From Inquilinus sp. Marseille-Q2685 (GTDB taxonomy: Bacteria; Pseudomonadota; Alphaproteobacteria; DSM-16000; Inquilinaceae): a stretch of 64,000 nt of DNA. The stretch is taken from contig NZ_CAKAKL010000002.1 of the NCBI RefSeq assembly GCF_916619195.1, positions 1,118,001 to 1,182,000 on the forward strand, written 5' to 3'. The notes beneath the pieces are model-generated. The model was not told the DNA's origin and ran no database searches. It saw only the letters and a list, made by a program, of their open reading frames with translations. The position numbers and the translations under genes were made by a program. Below, in pieces: positions 63,021 through 64,000 of the stretch (position 1 is the first letter of the stretch; each line of letters starts with the position of its first letter).

Positions 63021-63959
63021 ATGGCCAGGATGACCCCGAACGAGATGGCGCAGCGGCTCGGCTCCGGCCTGCTGTCCTTCCCCGTGACCCCCTTCGACCG
63101 CGACAACGCCTTCGATGCGGAGCGCTACCGCTCCAACCTCGACTGGCTGTGCGGCTACGACGTCGCCGGGCTGTTCGCCGCCGGCGGCACCGGGGAGTTC
63201 TTCTCGCTGGCCCCGTCCGAGGTCGAGACCGTGGTCAGGACGGCGGTCGAGGAGACCCGCGGCCGGGTGCCGGTGATCGCCGGCGCCGGCTACGGCACCG
63301 AGATCGCGAGGCAGATGGCGGCTGCGGCGGAGAAGGCCAGCGCCGACGGCATCCTGCTGCTGCCGCCCTATCTGGTGCATTCCGAGCAGGAGGGGCTGGC
63401 GGCCCATGTCGAGGCGGTCTGCGCGTCGACCAGGCTGGGCGTCATCGTCTACAACCGCGACAACGCGATCGTGACCGAGGACACCCTGGCCCGGCTGTGC
63501 GAGCGCTGCCCGAACCTGGTCGGCTACAAGGACGGCATCGGCGACATCGAGCTGATGACGCGGGTCCATCTGCGCATGGGCGACCGGCTGACCTATATCG
63601 GCGGGCTGCCGACGGCCGAGACCTACGCCCTGCCCTATCTGGAGATGGGCGTGACCACCTATTCCTCGGCCGTGTTCAACTTCGTGCCGGAGTTCGCGAC
63701 CAAGTTCTACGCCGCGGTGCGCCGCCGCGACCGCGAGACGGTCCAGGCGGGGCTGCGCGACTTCACCCTGCCGCTGATCGCGATCCGCAACCGCCGCAAG
63801 GGCTATGCGGTCTCGATCATCAAGGCCGGGATGCGGGGGATCGGCCGGGACTCGGGCCCGGGGCGGGCGCCGCTGCACGACCTGACCGAGGCGGGGATCG
63901 AGCAGCTGGCGGCCCTGGTTCAGGGCCTGGCGCGGAGCAGCTTCGCCGCCGCGGCGTAA
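63021..63959 (+). CDS. kdgD: 5-dehydro-4-deoxyglucarate dehydratase
   Basis: The 312-residue aldolase-fold enzyme converts 5-keto-4-deoxyglucarate to 2-oxoglutarate semialdehyde, a step in glucarate/galactarate breakdown. The DHDPS-family layout shows [39 protein letters not shown], Tyr144 in VIVYNRDN and Schiff-base Lys170 in [13 protein letters not shown] at 63021 has GGGAGGA upstream; a GTG at 63006 is not needed. The next gene begins 13 bases after its stop, probably the semialdehyde dehydrogenase or another pathway enzyme. Confidence 0.93.
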   Translation: MARMTPNEMAQRLGSGLLSFPVTPFDRDNAFDAERYRSNLDWLCGYDVAGLFAAGGTGEFFSLAPSEVETVVRTAVEETRGRVPVIAGAGYGTEIARQMAAAAEKASADGILLLPPYLVHSEQEGLAAHVEAVCASTRLGVIVYNRDNAIVTEDTLARLCERCPNLVGYKDGIGDIELMTRVHLRMGDRLTYIGGLPTAETYALPYLEMGVTTYSSAVFNFVPEFATKFYAAVRRRDRETVQAGLRDFTLPLIAIRNRRKGYAVSIIKAGMRGIGRDSGPGRAPLHDLTEAGIEQLAALVQGLARSSFAAAA

Positions 63960-63972
63960 CGGGAGAGCGACG

Positions 63973-64000
63973 ATGCCGGAGCCAGGAACGGCCGAAGCCC
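63973..64000 (+). CDS. Start of the next gene, cut off by the window
   Basis: An ATG at 63973 with GGGAGAG 5 bases upstream opens a frame reading MPEPGTAEA before the window ends. It is probably in the same operon as kdgD. Too short to identify. Confidence 0.5.

Overview
The window is GC-rich DNA (high G+C at third codon positions nearly throughout) from an alphaproteobacterium, most likely Rhodospirillales (an Inquilinus- or Azospirillum-like soil or root organism). The best indicators are a NepR-EcfG-PhyR general stress locus, which is confined to Alphaproteobacteria, the rplU-rpmA / obgE / proB order, many binding-protein transporters for sugars, polyols and amino acids, and palindromic repeats with GTCAT...ATCCAG ends. 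The genus is inferred from gene content only.

Layout. 0-1.8 kb: an AT-rich Dam-like adenine methylase followed at once by an HNH nuclease, a probable restriction-modification pair. 1.9-8 kb: housekeeping and orphan genes (TerC, PRC-barrel, a periplasmic-type binding protein without signal peptide, a frameshifted EamA transporter next to a CGNR regulator, a serine hydrolase). 8-13.8 kb: a polyol-type ABC operon with a GMC oxidoreductase and an SDR. 13.9-19.7 kb: an endonuclease III relative, an RTX protein, and a divergent pair of citrate-synthase-like genes with a GIY-YIG nuclease gene between them that is bracketed by inverted palindromic repeats. 19.8-26.4 kb: an adenylate cyclase, an MFS transporter, and the general stress module (ecfG, nepR, phyR, histidine kinase), followed by a candidate small RNA with its own promoter and terminator. 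26.6-33.7 kb: an Lrp regulator divergent from cysteine dioxygenase, an amino-acid ABC operon ending in a 2-oxoglutarate oxygenase, and an acyl-CoA ligase. 33.8-39.9 kb: proB, small enzymes, obgE, rpmA, rplU with a structured leader, and tRNA-Ser(CGA). 40-51.4 kb: accessory genes, including an arr rifampin ADP-ribosyltransferase just after the tRNA, regulator/SDR pairs with clear operators, and a molybdenum hydroxylase operon. 51.4-64 kb: a carbohydrate cluster with two GntR regulators, a PhyH-HEAT protein, a sugar ABC importer without ATPase, an alpha-L-fucosidase, L-fuconate dehydratase, a GudP-like MFS carrier, a LysR regulator and 5-dehydro-4-deoxyglucarate dehydratase.

How the parts fit. 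The last cluster reads as import and breakdown of fucosylated glycans and aldaric/aldonic acids. A CTAAAT-GGG-ATTTAG operator occurs beside both the ABC/PhyH junction and the fucD/gntR gap, which joins the two halves into one probable regulon. The 8-13 kb operon imports a polyol and oxidises it with two dehydrogenases, probably under a regulator that binds a TGAACA-TC-TGTTCA palindrome. The stress locus is a complete partner-switch. The most unusual items are the GIY-YIG gene inside a repeat pair that also exists elsewhere without the gene, the candidate sRNA, the attenuator-like rplU leader, a permease gene whose only sensible start is CTG, and several enzymes with altered catalytic residues.
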